Assembly (NCBI GenBank): GCA_017979445.1
Contig: CM030717.1
Coordinates: forward strand, 25,221,288-25,285,287
Direction: 5' to 3'
From: Akebia trifoliata
Lineage: Eukaryota > Streptophyta > Magnoliopsida > Ranunculales > Lardizabalaceae
DNA: 64,000 bases
This document shows, piece after piece, positions 23,274-34,559 of this stretch. Numbering within the stretch: position 1 is the stretch's first letter; every line of letters starts with the position of its first letter. A program made the position numbers and the translations under genes. Below the pieces are notes generated by a model, which ran no database searches, was not told the origin of the DNA, and was given only the letters and a program-made list of their open reading frames with translations.

Positions 23274-23764
23274 CAAAACAAGATAACTACAACAATAACA
23301 CTCATCCGCTTCACATTGTATTGGTAACATGGGTACTAGATTAGAGGATCAGAGAAAACCCTTTAAAATGCACATGCTTCGATATTAATCCTTTAGAATG
23401 CACCTATATATCCATGGTCTCCTTGTATCTTGCCTTCGAAAATAAAATAAATCTTCATAGTTGCCTGTTTTGGAACCTATTATTACAATAAATAACGCGA
23501 ATCATATAAAGTGAGTTCATGTTTGCATTCAGACTTGAAGATATACAATGTATTTCATTTAACTTTCTAAAAGATTTGTATACCAAGCAACACCTTCATA
23601 TCGATATTCATTTTCTAATATCAATATCAACTACTTAACCATATATTAAAATATCATGTTCTGGACTTTTGGATTGTAATTAACTCTTTTATCAATGTCT
23701 AATAGAAAACAATTAGCCATTCAAAAAATGATATCCCACAAAGGACTTGAATCTCAACAACACA
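23274..23764. other. AT-rich stretch, nothing recognised
   Basis: No open frame, repeat or motif that I can support. It continues the DNA into which element G inserted. Confidence 0.4.
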
Positions 23765-23880
23765 ATTGAATATTGAATAAAATACTTCAGATTTAATGTC
23801 AACAAGCTCCTTCTGACATTGAATAATATACATTCAGATCTAATGTTAGAAGGAACCTTTTGACATTGAATATTTTCATT
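23765..23880. repeat. Palindromic minisatellite, block 3 (two units)
   Basis: Two units of the same palindrome as at 5757-6275: AATGTCAACAAGCTCC with TTCTGACATT, and AATGTTAGAAGGAACC with TTTTGACATT. Confidence 0.75.
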
Positions 23881-23884
23881 ATAT

Positions 23885-23930
23885 TCAATTTTCTATATGA
23901 TCAAGTGTGCATAGGAATCCTTTTACTATT

Positions 23931-23964
<34 letters not shown>

Positions 23965-24480
23965 TAATTCAACACCAATCTAAAAGATTGCAACCGGACC
24001 AAATAAGTTCTACCGAACGTAAAAATAAATTAAGATTTTCATTTTTGATATACATACATCGACTCAAATACAAACGAGTGGCAATTTTATTATTTCTATC
24101 AATATATTTAATATTTGTACATATGTTGAATATCCCTAACGTCTTCTAATTATAACATTATTGTCATATTGTATTGTAAGTAGATACAGATGGTTTAGGT
24201 ACAGATGACGAGTCAACTTGATACAAATTTGCAGGAACCAATGTTCTAGGATAAAATATCCCAAAGAGACTTAAAAGTTTATCGAAATGTACAAAGGGGT
24301 CCTATATGAGAAATGATCATCTTTTTATTGTAGCTGAGATGTTTATATAAATCCTTTTGATATTATAAATTAATTTTTTTTTCTAAATTCAATATTAGAA
24401 GGATATTTGTGATATTGGATTTTTTCATGAGAGCTTACATGTTTTGTCACACCATAGCTATTCAAATTTTATAAAAAATT
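23885..24480. repeat. Dispersed non-coding repeat, copy 2
   Basis: Shares blocks with 3150-4130 in the same orientation: AAATAAATTAAGATTTTCA, AACGTCTTCTAATTATAA, ATATGAGAAATGATCATC and TTTTTCATGAGAG. It carries a poly-T run at 23932-23962. Nothing coding is supported. Confidence 0.5.
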
Positions 24481-24499
24481 TCACAAATTTCATATGGCT

Positions 24500-25070
24500 A
24501 AATGAATGTGTCATAAATGTCAAGTAAAGTCATTCACCATATTTACACAAAATCTTTGAAAATATTTTTTTTTCAAGAATTTACAAAAGAATCAATGTAT
24601 CAAAGATGTTAAGTCAAGTCATTTACTTAAATTTACACAAATCTTTAAAAAAAAAACATCCTGAAACTTTACAAAAGAATTAATGTGTCACAGATGTCAA
24701 GTCAAGTCATTCACTCACTTAGATTTACATAGATTTTTGAAAAAAAAAAAAATTTAATTTATAAAAGAATCAATGTATCATAGATATTAAGTCAAGTCAT
24801 TCACTCACTCAGATTTACAAAGATTTTTGGAAAAAAATTTAAAATTTTACAAAACAATCAATGTATCACAGATGTCAAGTCAAGTCATTTACTCACTCAG
24901 ATTTACAAAGATCTTTGGAAAAAAATTTAAAATTTTACAAAACAATCAATGTATCACAGATGTCAAGTCAAGTCATTTACTCACTCAGATTTAGACAGAT
25001 CTTTTGAAAAAAAATTCATGAAAGTTAACAAAACAATCAATGTGTCACAGATGTCAAGTCAAGTCATTAT
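24500..25070. repeat. Tandem array, about 88-bp units, six to seven copies
   Basis: The anchor GATGTCAAGTCAAGTCATT recurs near 24517, 24605, 24694, 24785, 24873, 24961 and 25048, a period of 87-91 bp. Each unit also has CACTCAGATTTACA, a purine run, and TTTACAAAACAATCAATGT. The array ends about 70 bp before a TATA box. Confidence 0.88.
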
Positions 25071-25137
25071 CTCTTATTTTGAAAATTTTTCATGTATTGA
25101 ATAAAATTAGGTTTCACAATAAATGAGCCTAAGATTC

Positions 25138-25145
25138 TATAAATA
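25138..25145 (+). promoter_or_regulatory. Candidate TATA box
   Basis: TATAAATA lies in the context GATTCTATAAATAGAAATG, about 240 bp upstream of the longest ORF nearby and just after the 88-bp array. Confidence 0.45.
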
Positions 25146-25229
25146 GAAATGTGTTTTTACCAAAAAAAATACGAACACCTTCCGAGTTATTTTTGCAAAG
25201 AAAAATAAGTTTTAACATGATAAATGTAT

Positions 25230-25726
25230 AATCAAATGAGATTGATGAGCTCAAACTTGATTATTACGAGCCTGAAATGTACTTGAAACTTATCGAATCA
25301 ACCGATAATAACAAGAAGGTTAAAATATGTGTTCTGGCAAGATTTGCTTGATGACAGTGAGAAACTAAGGTATATGATAAGAAGTTTGTGCATATTTATC
25401 TGAAAAGGATAGGAGAGTATATGAGTAGGGAGAACCCAAAAAAATACAAAAGTGTCCTTAACAGGATATACGATAAAAATAGACGGATGTTTATCCATAA
25501 AAGTAGACAACCAATTCTAGGATCTGATTTTACAGAACATGCAAATGTGAACTTTTATTTCATAAATAAGGTATTAGATAGTAACAATATTCGCTCTCCA
25601 TATTATATGGAAGATGACATTAATCAAAATAGTAGTCTTTGGTATGTTTGTAGGAGGATGTATGAGCATGATATAAATGTGTTAAAGAATGAGAATGTTT
25701 TTATTTGTATTAATAAAAGTGGTTGA
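25230..25726 (+). pseudogene. Unrecognised protein-coding fragment
   Basis: A frame from about 25230 encodes EIDELKLDYYEPEMYLKLIE and stops at about 25350. A second frame at 25388-25726 encodes 112 residues, Asn/Arg/Tyr-rich, including YMSRENPKKYKSVLNRIYDK, RQPILGSDFTEHANVNFYFI and NSSLWYVCRRMYEHDINVL. The composition looks like real protein and a frameshift near 25340-25390 could join the parts. I recognise no family. It lies downstream of a TATA box and a tandem array, between blocks of the palindromic repeat, so it may be a gene fragment carried by a DNA transposon. Confidence 0.35.
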
Positions 25727-26238
25727 GTATTTTTTCAATTATATTTTTACTAATATGACATGATCAAATAGATGAAGTTTATTAATATAACCCACTTCAA
25801 CTGTTGTAATTACGTATTATTTATTCTATTTAATAAGGTGATAGTGACAATACAAACCTAAAACTCAAATTTAAATTCAAGTTTATTTAATTATTAAAGG
25901 TACGTGACAATGTCATAGCAATGAAAGTATGGAGGAGGGACACATATTACTTTTCAAATAATGTAATATGATTTATAGAGATAAAGATCTCTTCTAGTAA
26001 CTCAAGAATTGTGTAAAACAGAGGGTAGTCGTATCAATATTTAAATTTTTTTCTATAAATATTTTTTATAGAGGCAAATCACTGAATATTATTTTACTTT
26101 TTTGAGGGGTAAGACATCTACTTATATCATTCACAACCATTTTAAACAATAAGAAGTTGTCATGGCTCAATTACAATTTGAAGGGTTTGTTCCTCATAAC
26201 ATCATTTGTAAAAAAAGTTTATGCAAAATAACACCATA
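25727..26238. other. AT-rich stretch, nothing recognised
   Basis: No supported gene or repeat. A short frame at 26162-26398 on + overlaps the RNase H1-like fragment on the other strand and is treated as chance. Confidence 0.35.
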
Positions 26239-26496
26239 TTACATAACTGCTAATAAAATCATAATAATACCAACCAAAACACAAGACATCCCACAAGCCT
26301 CCAACTTGTCATTTTTTCTTTTGATTCGGATAAGTACCACGAACTTGACATTAAGAAAATGTTTCTATGCATCTTCTAAGGTCTTAAATGACTTATAATA
26401 TACTCCAGGATAATCATCGACATACCTATGACACTCTTCCCAAGTAGAGTAAATTCCTGACTTACGTCCAATGAACACAACATAATATTTAACCAT
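26239..26496 (-). pseudogene. RNase H1 N-terminal / viroplasmin-like domain fragment
   Basis: The minus strand from an ATG at 26496 reads KYYVVFIGRKSGIYSTWEEC, then HRYVDDYPGVYYKSFKTLED followed by an in-frame TAG, then about 40 less conserved residues to a stop at 26239. The pattern K-Y-Y-V-V-x-x-G-x-x-x-G-I-Y-x-T-W-x-E-C and the closing Y-K-S-F-x-T-x-E are the signature of PF01693, the hybrid-binding fold of eukaryotic RNase H1 that also occurs in caulimovirus protein VI. The domain is about 45 residues, so it is nearly complete here. No RNase H catalytic part follows. A captured host gene fragment is more likely than a viral relic, since nothing else viral is nearby. Confidence 0.7.
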
Positions 26497-26754
26497 CTAA
26501 ATATACTTGCACAATAATGTTCAAAATTTAAGCCATCAAATTTACATAGACATAGTAATTCTTCATACTATAACAAAATGATGGACCATCATAATCCAAT
26601 TGATTGTTTAAACATCTTCATAATTTAACAAAATAAATCAAAATCATAAACCTAAGTAATTTTTAAACATGTTTATTGACCAAAAAGCATATCAATTTGT
26701 TTAAACATGTTCATTAACCGAAAATAAATAGATGTTTAGTCATTTATAAATTCT

Positions 26755-27110
26755 TAAATATTTTATCCTATGAACAATTGAATACAATGAATAAATATAA
26801 TGTTAAAAAGATCTTGTTGACATTGAATTCATAAAAAAAATAATTAATTTTATCAAAATGATTCATATGAACACCTCAAGTAAAATAAAAAAATTATTAT
26901 TTCTCAAAAATATCTCTTTATACATTTCATCCTATGAATACTTGATTACAATTATTCGGATATAATGTCAAAAGAATCCTTTTGATATTATATCAGAATG
27001 TCTTTTATATAATGTCAGAAGGAACCTTTTGACGTTATATCAGAATGACTTTTATACAATGTTAAAAGGATCCTCTTGACACTATATCAGAATATATTTT
27101 ATACAGATGA
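26755..27110. repeat. Palindromic minisatellite, block 4
   Basis: One isolated unit near 26795-26830 and three near 26955-27105, for example AATGTCAAAAGAATCC with TTTTGATATT and AATGTTAAAAGGATCC with TCTTGACACT. The linkers read TATATCAGAATG, slightly different from blocks 1-3. It lies immediately downstream of the 3' end of the MULE transposase relic. Confidence 0.75.
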
Positions 27111-27177
27111 TAAGAATATAGTAATATAATTGTACATAAATATTCATAACTATTTTTCGAGTAGAAGCCAACCACAA

Positions 27178-28604
27178 TTATAAAATAGGAAGGTACACAC
27201 ATCTCTTATGATTGTGGTCATGATATCCATAATTTTCATATCTATAATATAAATGCTTCTCAGACTGGCTTTTGAACCTATTTTTCTTTGGCCTACTGGA
27301 CTGAATTAGGACATTTGAATGGGATACGATCGCATCATCACATCTAACAATCCATTGACTTTTCTCAACCATGGGATTGATGGAATCCTTATATGTTTTT
27401 CGGTATCGATCAACTGTGAACCAATCTTATAAGAAATCATAAGGTGACATTTTTCCTTGCATGATCGTAGAACTGATATGAAGGCATGGGAGACCAAGCT
27501 GGTCATAACGATGACATGTGCAACTCAGCTTTTCTAAATCGACAACATATCTATTTTTAAATGCACTAACCTTGTAAATATGCATTCAAGTTTAATGAAC
27601 ATTCACATAATTTGATGGAATATCAAATCTCTTAATTTCACGCAAAGCAAAAGGAGTCAACTGATCCTTGAATATTTTGCATTCTTCAGACTGCTCAAAA
27701 AAATATTTAGACAACTTAGTATGTGTTGCATGAATAAGAGTTATAATCGAAAGTTCCCTTTCTAACTTTAAAACCTTATTCATACATTCAGATATATTCG
27801 TCGTCATCATATAATATTGTTTGGCGAGAAAGTAAGTTCTAGTCTATTTTTTTATTGATGGCACTAAATCATTTGTAATATTTGTGTTGAGTGTCGTACA
27901 ACCCAAGAATCTCATGTTCAAATGTTGGAATGCTATATATCTTTCCCATCATCCAAATCTTCTATTTGGCAATGTTGTCCTTGAACTAACGTACGAAGTT
28001 ATCACATAGGTATCTTAAACAAAACTCATGGATGACGTTAGGAAATACAAGAGGGACACTCTCTAGAATGTCTAGGTGACGATCAGTTATGAATACAAGT
28101 CGACTTTCAATTCTAATAACTCTATCTCTGAGGATTTGAAAAAAATCATGATCATGAATCGGTATTTTCACTCTCGAAGACCTTGTTATTACCATCTAAG
28201 CCAGTTGCAACTAAAAATTAGCCACGGTATTTACCTTTTAAATGGGCCGCATCAATCGATATAGTGTCTCTTATGTTATTTCTGTAACTCTTAATATAAA
28301 CACCAAAACTCCAAAAAAATCTCGCAAACCTATCTTCTTCTTTACATACAAGTACAGTGACGGCATCAGGATCAACATGCATTAACTCTGCACAATATGA
28401 TGGTAATATACAATATGACTCATCCCATGAACCAATCAACTCCGATATAACAAACTTTTTTGCCATCTACGTTTTACAATACAAAATTGTAGCACCAAAG
28501 TATTTTTGAATATACGTGATAATTTGGTCAGGTGTCATATCAGGGTGTTCCTTTAAAGTTGTTTTCACTCGATCTGTAATCCAACGACTACTGGCCTGCC
28601 TATG
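27178..28604 (-). pseudogene. MULE (Mutator-like) transposase, catalytic and C-terminal part, pseudogene
   Basis: On the minus strand from 28604 it reads HRQASSRWITDRVKTTLKEH, then SWDESYCILPSYCAELMHVD, SIDAAHLKGKYRG (first catalytic Asp region), FITDRHLDI (second Asp region), and MMTTNISECMNKVLKLEREL as in the PF10551 MULE domain. It then has a decayed SWIM-like stretch, VDRYRKTYKDSINPM, and a C-terminal RPKKNRFKSQSE with a weak zinc knuckle near YRYENYGYHDHNHKRC. Stops and several frameshifts interrupt it, for example after KGKYRG. The enzyme would cut and rejoin the element's terminal inverted repeats. The N-terminal part continues at 58489-57851, on the far side of the LTR nest. Confidence 0.9.
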
Positions 28605-28609
28605 GTCAC

Positions 28610-31064
28610 TGAAATTGCACCAACCCTTTTTCACTAAATAGTGGATAAGAATTCAATTGGTAAATGAGAATTTTTGAAAAATGGGAATCGCCACCTAGTT
28701 TAGGTCTAGGAACCAAATTTAATTCCAAATGGATATAGGTCGATCCACGAATAAGAGAGATGGGTAAGGGGTCAGGTTACGGGTTTCGAAAGGTGTTAGG
28801 TACTGAACCCGCCTGATCAACATGATCAGTCTCTACTACGATCCAAAATTAACCTATGGTCAACAAGGAAGACTATAGTCAAGGTTATGGTCCAATCATC
28901 ATCATCAATTTATATCGGATTTGCCAAACGGATCTTATGACGAAAATCCTCCAATTATTACATGATTCATCAAATTTTGTAAAAAAATAGAAGGGTTTGA
29001 AAAAGCCTAAATTAGCTCCATGATCTAAACTCAATTAAGAACTTCCATATGCAAATATTTCCCAAACTGTCCAAAATAGAAATTACTAAATTGGAACTCA
29101 TGAAGTTTTCAAATTAGGAATATGAAGTTTCACAAATTAGAATTCGAAAAATGTATGTTAAACTTCCAAATTAGAAATTTAAAAAGATACATTCTTCAAA
29201 ATAGAAAGTCTCAAGAAATGTAAATTTTTAAATTAGAAATTCTCAAATTTCTATGAACCTTCTAAATATGAAAAGGCGGAATCTTCTAAATTGGGAAATT
29301 ACTAAAATATAAAATTACTAAATCAGAAATCTATGAACATATGTTCTCCCAAAATAGAAAATTATGCAATCTCATATTGGAAGGTTTCCAAATATGAATT
29401 TTCCAATGATTCACAAATAATTTTTTAAAGGAAAAAAATTATATAAAAATGAAGTCCCAAATTAGAAGATTATAGATTTGCCAAGAATCACCAAATTGGA
29501 AATTTACCAAACAACAAAGAATCCAGGTTATCATACTTACCAAATTGGAGATTGACAAATATCATTGCATAAAATTACCAAATTTGAAAGAAAAATCTAT
29601 GAGAAAATTTTCATATTCATTAAATCCTTAAACTAACTAAAGTGTATGCATACATGATTCTCAACTCTTCCAAGACAATTATCATTCAACGACATGCATA
29701 TTTTTCAAGTTAAGAGATGCACTAATCACATGAAAAAAATCTCAAAATAATACAAAGAGCTTGAATATCATCACAAATCATGAAAATCCAATTCAAGCAT
29801 AGTGATCATAATATTTTTTAAAATCCCCTAATCCTACTAACATGTAAAAAATAAAATAAAAAGTAACAAAATAAAAATAAATAAGATAGAGGCATAAAAA
29901 TATTCTCCTAACCTATCAATATACAAAATAAATATAAAGAAACCCCAAATCCTATCAATGTAAAAAATAAATAAATAAATAACCTAAAATATATATTTTC
30001 TCCTCATACTATCAATATGCAAAATAAATATAAAGAAATCCCTAATCCTATCAATGTAAAAACTAAATAAATAAAACACCTAGAAACCTACATAAAAAAA
30101 CTAAATAATAAAAAATTCTCCTAACCCTATCGACATGCAAAAAGAAAAAAACATAAAAAATACACAAAAACAAATATTTCCTACCCTATTGATATGCAAG
30201 AGTAAAAAAGGAAAAAAAATGATTCATCAAGATTATGGTAAATTATTCAAAACAAGACATGACATCGCAAGTATAAAAATCTCTTTTGTGATAAATTTAA
30301 TAATAACCGTAACACCGAAAATTAAGAATAATTTAACCATAGGAATACATTAAGAAAGTTATATATAAAAAAGTATGGTATGGAGAACAAGGAGAAAAAT
30401 AAGAGAACAAAAATAAAATAAACTAAAAGATAAACTTATCTATAAGAAGATATGGTAAGAGTTGATTTCTTCAAGTATGATCCAAAAGCTTGCGAGTATT
30501 CGCAACTATGGAGATGCGAGAGACAAAGGCAGAGGGAGAGGTTTTGACGTGCGCTGTAGCAGTGACTTAAAAAATTTAGGCTAGGCAACGAGGACATGGT
30601 TGCAGCAGGGGGTTGAGTTGCAAGATAAAAAGAAGAAGAGGTGGGTTGTGAGGAGATGATCTGGAGAGAATAAGTGGCAAGTTTAATGGAAAGTTAAAAG
30701 TGGGTAGCACAGTGTTAGTTGGGCAGAATGTGAGTGCATTAGGAGACATTGCAGTGAGTCAAAAAAAAATGGGAGACGTTGTGAAGGTTGTACTAGAACA
30801 CGAGATGAAGACCAACAGAAGGGCTGGGGCATTGTAGTAAGGGCGTTCTAGAATGGACTGTATTGCAGGTTTAATGGTGGAGATAAGATAGGCTATGAAG
30901 GGCAGAACATGAGAGAAAGAGAAAGATTGTAAAAAAGTAAGAGAGGGCTGGGATGTTGGTGATGAAGATTGTGTTGCAGGTTTAATGGTGGAGAATAAGA
31001 AGTTTGGTTGGATGGTAGTGATGATGGGGCTGTGTTGTAGCAACTTCGTTAGAGAAGAAGAAAG
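28610..31064 (-). repeat. Solo LTR E, left block
   Basis: Contains the LTR start (near 28682: GAATCGCCACCTAG) and then a long AT-rich part. At 29000-29600 short AAATTAGAAATT-like units recur. At 29870-30220 a tandem repeat of about 55 bp is built on CCTAATCCTATCAATGTAAA with CAAAATAAATATAAAGAAA. From 30480 the strand bias changes to GA-rich. No gene is supported. Confidence 0.75.
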
Positions 31065-31669
31065 TGTAACACCCCAAATTTTTAATTCGTATCTCGAGGA
31101 AAAATAAATAGTGGAATTTTAAGAAAATCTTGAAAGTGGACTTAGGGTAAAACTGTGGGACCTTGTTTTGATCATTTTTAATGGAATCTGATCTCATCAT
31201 TAGATTCAAAATGATGGAAAAACATAGTTTAACCTATAAGCACGTTCAAATGCGAGTCCAAATATAAAAGTTGCAAAATCCTCGATTACCGGGTCGGACT
31301 AGGCTAAAATAGTGACTTTTTATTAAAGCAATAATTTTTAAAATTTGATTATACCATTGGATTCATAACGAAAAATTATTCAACATGGACTATTTATTTG
31401 TCAAATTTGGAGACCAAAAAGTTGAATTATCGTCAAAAACGAAAACGACATCAAGTTTATGGGTCACCTCAGGCCAAAAATGTAAAATTTTGATGGAGAC
31501 ATAATTTGTAGAAATTGACTACACCATTAGATCCGGAACGAAAAATTAGATGAAATGGAGTATTCATTCGTCAGTTTTGGATTCCGGATGATCAAGTTAT
31601 CATCGATCAAAATAATAGGCGAAATACCGATTTCGTCCTAACTTTTATAAAATAAAATAAAAAATTTAA

Positions 31670-31680
31670 TTTTTTATATA
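31670..31680 (+). promoter_or_regulatory. Probable TATA box of element A
   Basis: TTTTTATATAACTC is followed within about 60 bp by CT-rich DNA and then GC-richer transcribed-looking sequence. The same box lies in the 3' LTR near 37941. Confidence 0.45.
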
Positions 31681-31806
31681 ACTCATCTTCCCCAACTCGT
31701 CCTTACAGCATAATAAACGAAAAAATAAAAAATAAAAAATAAAAATTTGTTTTTCCTCCGATTCTTCCACCTCAGATCTTTCACAAACGGCCCGCCGTCG
31801 ACGATC

Positions 31807-32149
31807 GACGCAGAAGGGAGAAATGTCCGCAGCTATGTTCTCTACAAAACCCACCCAACCTTTCTTTGTTTCACTTTCTATTTCACCCGATATCGTCAAA
31901 AATCAGTCGTATTTGGATACGGAAATTTCGAAACTTTGACCTCGGATTTCGTCCGTTTCGGGGTCAAACCGTCTTTCGACGCAGAAGGGAGAAACGTCCG
32001 CAGCCTCATTCTCTACATAACCCAACCAAATTCCTTTCATTTTCTCGCCTTTTTCACTCCGTATAGTCAAAAATCAGCCGTATTTTTATACGGAGATTTC
32101 GTAACTTCAACCTCGATTTTCATCAATTTCGGGGTCAAACCGTCTTTCA
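31807..32149 (+). repeat. 171-bp tandem duplication in the A LTR
   Basis: GACGCAGAAGGGAGAAA recurs at 31807 and 31978, and a diverged third start is at 32149: exactly 171 bp each time. The period is a multiple of three, so the frame 31747-32316 (189 codons) reads two 57-residue repeats (DAEGRNVRS...FGVKPSF). The copy in the 3' LTR is at 38015-38584. In element B the frame is shifted, so coding is doubtful. Confidence 0.75.
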
Positions 32150-34242
32150 TCGTAGAAGGGAGAAGAGACGAGCACATCGAGATCTTCAAAACCACCGGGC
32201 CGGTTTCGAAAATCAACCGCTTCGAAGTTCGGTCTGTCTCGATTTCCGCGCCGATTTCCGCGATTTCCGCGCACACGCTTCGATCCTTTCGCCTGAAGAT
32301 TGTAAGGAACTCTTAATTTCTATTAGTAATCTAGATTGTGAAAATTGCATTTAGGATTTTATCGAAAAATTTGGATGTATTTTTAAAATATAGAATTATT
32401 TTGTTATTTCAAAAATTCACGCCAGAAATTGCATGTTTGATATGTTTAATTGTATTTTTAATAAATTATACGTGGGTAGGGTATTTTAACGGGTTATTGC
32501 CATAAATTGGGTCTTGTGCACTGCTCGGACCCCGTTTTGATATGAAATTTATATTTTTTTTCAATATTATTGATAGAAATAAATTCTATAGTTGAAAAAT
32601 GTGATTTAATATTCAATGAACTCATTTTGAGTTGATGAATATCAGAAAATGGATATTTTATGAAGAGATTGAAAACTGTAAAAGTCAAAAAAAGGGAAAA
32701 AGGATATGAAACGGTAAAATGTCAGAGTCACACCCGAGGGGTGATGTCTGCATTTTACGTTGTTGTGTTGTATGCAGGTTGGTGAACGGATATCCAGGGA
32801 TAATGTTACTGGTTGCATGTTTATTTACTTTCTGTTAGCGCGAGGCGCTCTGTTATATTATTTATTTTAGGCCGGGTGGCCACACTTACATGGTAGGAAA
32901 CTGGATATCTATTCTCAACCTTGTATTGTTAATTTCTCTTTTATTTTCAAATGAAAATAATATACATATGTAGCTATTTTGTGAGCTGTTAAAGAGTTTG
33001 TGAATGCCTGAAGGGATAGTGCGTCATATCATCCGGAGTGGTGTACTATCCTGGGATGTACGGTAGGGACCACCAAGCTCATACGTGGTATGGGACGCGT
33101 ATGAGAGTGGAGTCACAACTGGAATCCGGGTTTATTCCTCTCTATCTTTACCAGTGAACTTGTAATGTAAAGGTGGTCGTATACGAATGGTTTGTATATT
33201 TGGGAATCACATGTACGCCTGATAGGCATAGACGAAGATGATTGGTCAGTGATCACTAACAATCTATAGTAGTTGAACGTTCTGACACATCGAAAAGAGA
33301 CCCATTGCTTACGGTCACGTCAAACGGCCAGCCTGAGCCGGATAAATGGTCAACCAAACGTGGTAAGGGCAGCGACCGGCCACAAAATCAGGAACTAAAA
33401 GCCAGAAAGGAATTGTAACATCATGTCCCGACTGGGAGCGATCCAGTCGTGAATCCCAACTCTCTAATTCCAATACTCCACCATTGTGTATTATGTATCT
33501 GCTGCTTTACTTTGATATATAAAATGAAATGCATGTTTAATGTTTCCATTTGATCAATTAGATTTGTACATAAAGAAAATGGTATAGTGAGTACTGTTGA
33601 TTGATGTAATGTCAGTTTTAAAATGTTTAGTTGCTCATCCCTGACTATATGTACCAGTTAATCGTAGTTTATTATGTAAAACTTTGATTATTTTAAAATG
33701 ATTCAGTATGCTTATTCGTTCATGCTAGGAGGGGTTATCGGTAGAAATTGTTTGTTTCCCTACTGGGTAACAATTGTTACTCACCCTTTCTTTCTCTATT
33801 TTTTAGTTTCAGATCCGAAGCTTGGCGAGGCAAGTATAGAGTACGAATGAGAATCATCTGGTTGGTCAGATAGACAACCAGAGTTCGTCACCTGGTAAGT
33901 ACTAGGGCTATACCCCCTAGTGGTGTCAATTCCCCCAGGTAGTTTTATGGATTCTGTCTTGAGTGTTAGGAATTCTGTTAGAGTGAGAAATTTTGTATAA
34001 TCCTGTATTCTGGTTATTCTTCCGCACTCTGATCTTTCATACGTTATTAGACGTATTTAAGCTTCCGCTAGTATTATATTTTGTATATGTATGCAGGATT
34101 GTATGTCGTTTATCAGGTGCAGGTTGAATGCCTTGGAATGCTAACATAAACAGAGGAGACCATGCCGAAATTTCGATGTGCCACCTAGTACCTCGAGATC
34201 TGACATAGGGATTTGTGTTAGTATTCGGCGGGGCGCCACAGA

Positions 34243-34254
34243 TGGTATCAGAGC
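34243..34254 (+). other. Element A primer-binding site (initiator tRNA-Met)
   Basis: TGGTATCAGAGC begins two bases after the 5' LTR. This is the standard plant primer site complementary to the 3' end of initiator tRNA-Met. Confidence 0.92.
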
Positions 34255-34559
34255 ATAGTATTAGATTCGTATGGGATACTGATCTGCTATGTTTTGAAGA
34301 GTTGGCTGATACCACATATATTAGAGCGATAATCATAGAGTGTCAATAGGAATTCGGTATCCGAGTAGTAATTCCGTATTGGAATTATGAGTTCTTCCAT
34401 GTCTAGATATTTATAGAGCCTAGTAAGCCTAAGATAAGATTTTAGATATGTTCTGTTAGTAATGAAAATGGAGTCCATTACTAAGTTTCAAGCTACGGTA
34501 GTAATTCATAGTTACGTAAGAATGGTTTTGGCCTTATTCTAATAAGTGCCTTAATACGG

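Larger units (their letters stand above)
31065..34240 (+). repeat. Element A 5' LTR
   Basis: Begins TGTAACACCCCAAATTTTTA and ends GGCGGGGCGCCACA. It contains a TATA box near 31671, a GC-richer 171-bp tandem duplication at about 31807-32150, and the palindrome GTAACAATTGTTAC near 33766. Confidence 0.93.
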
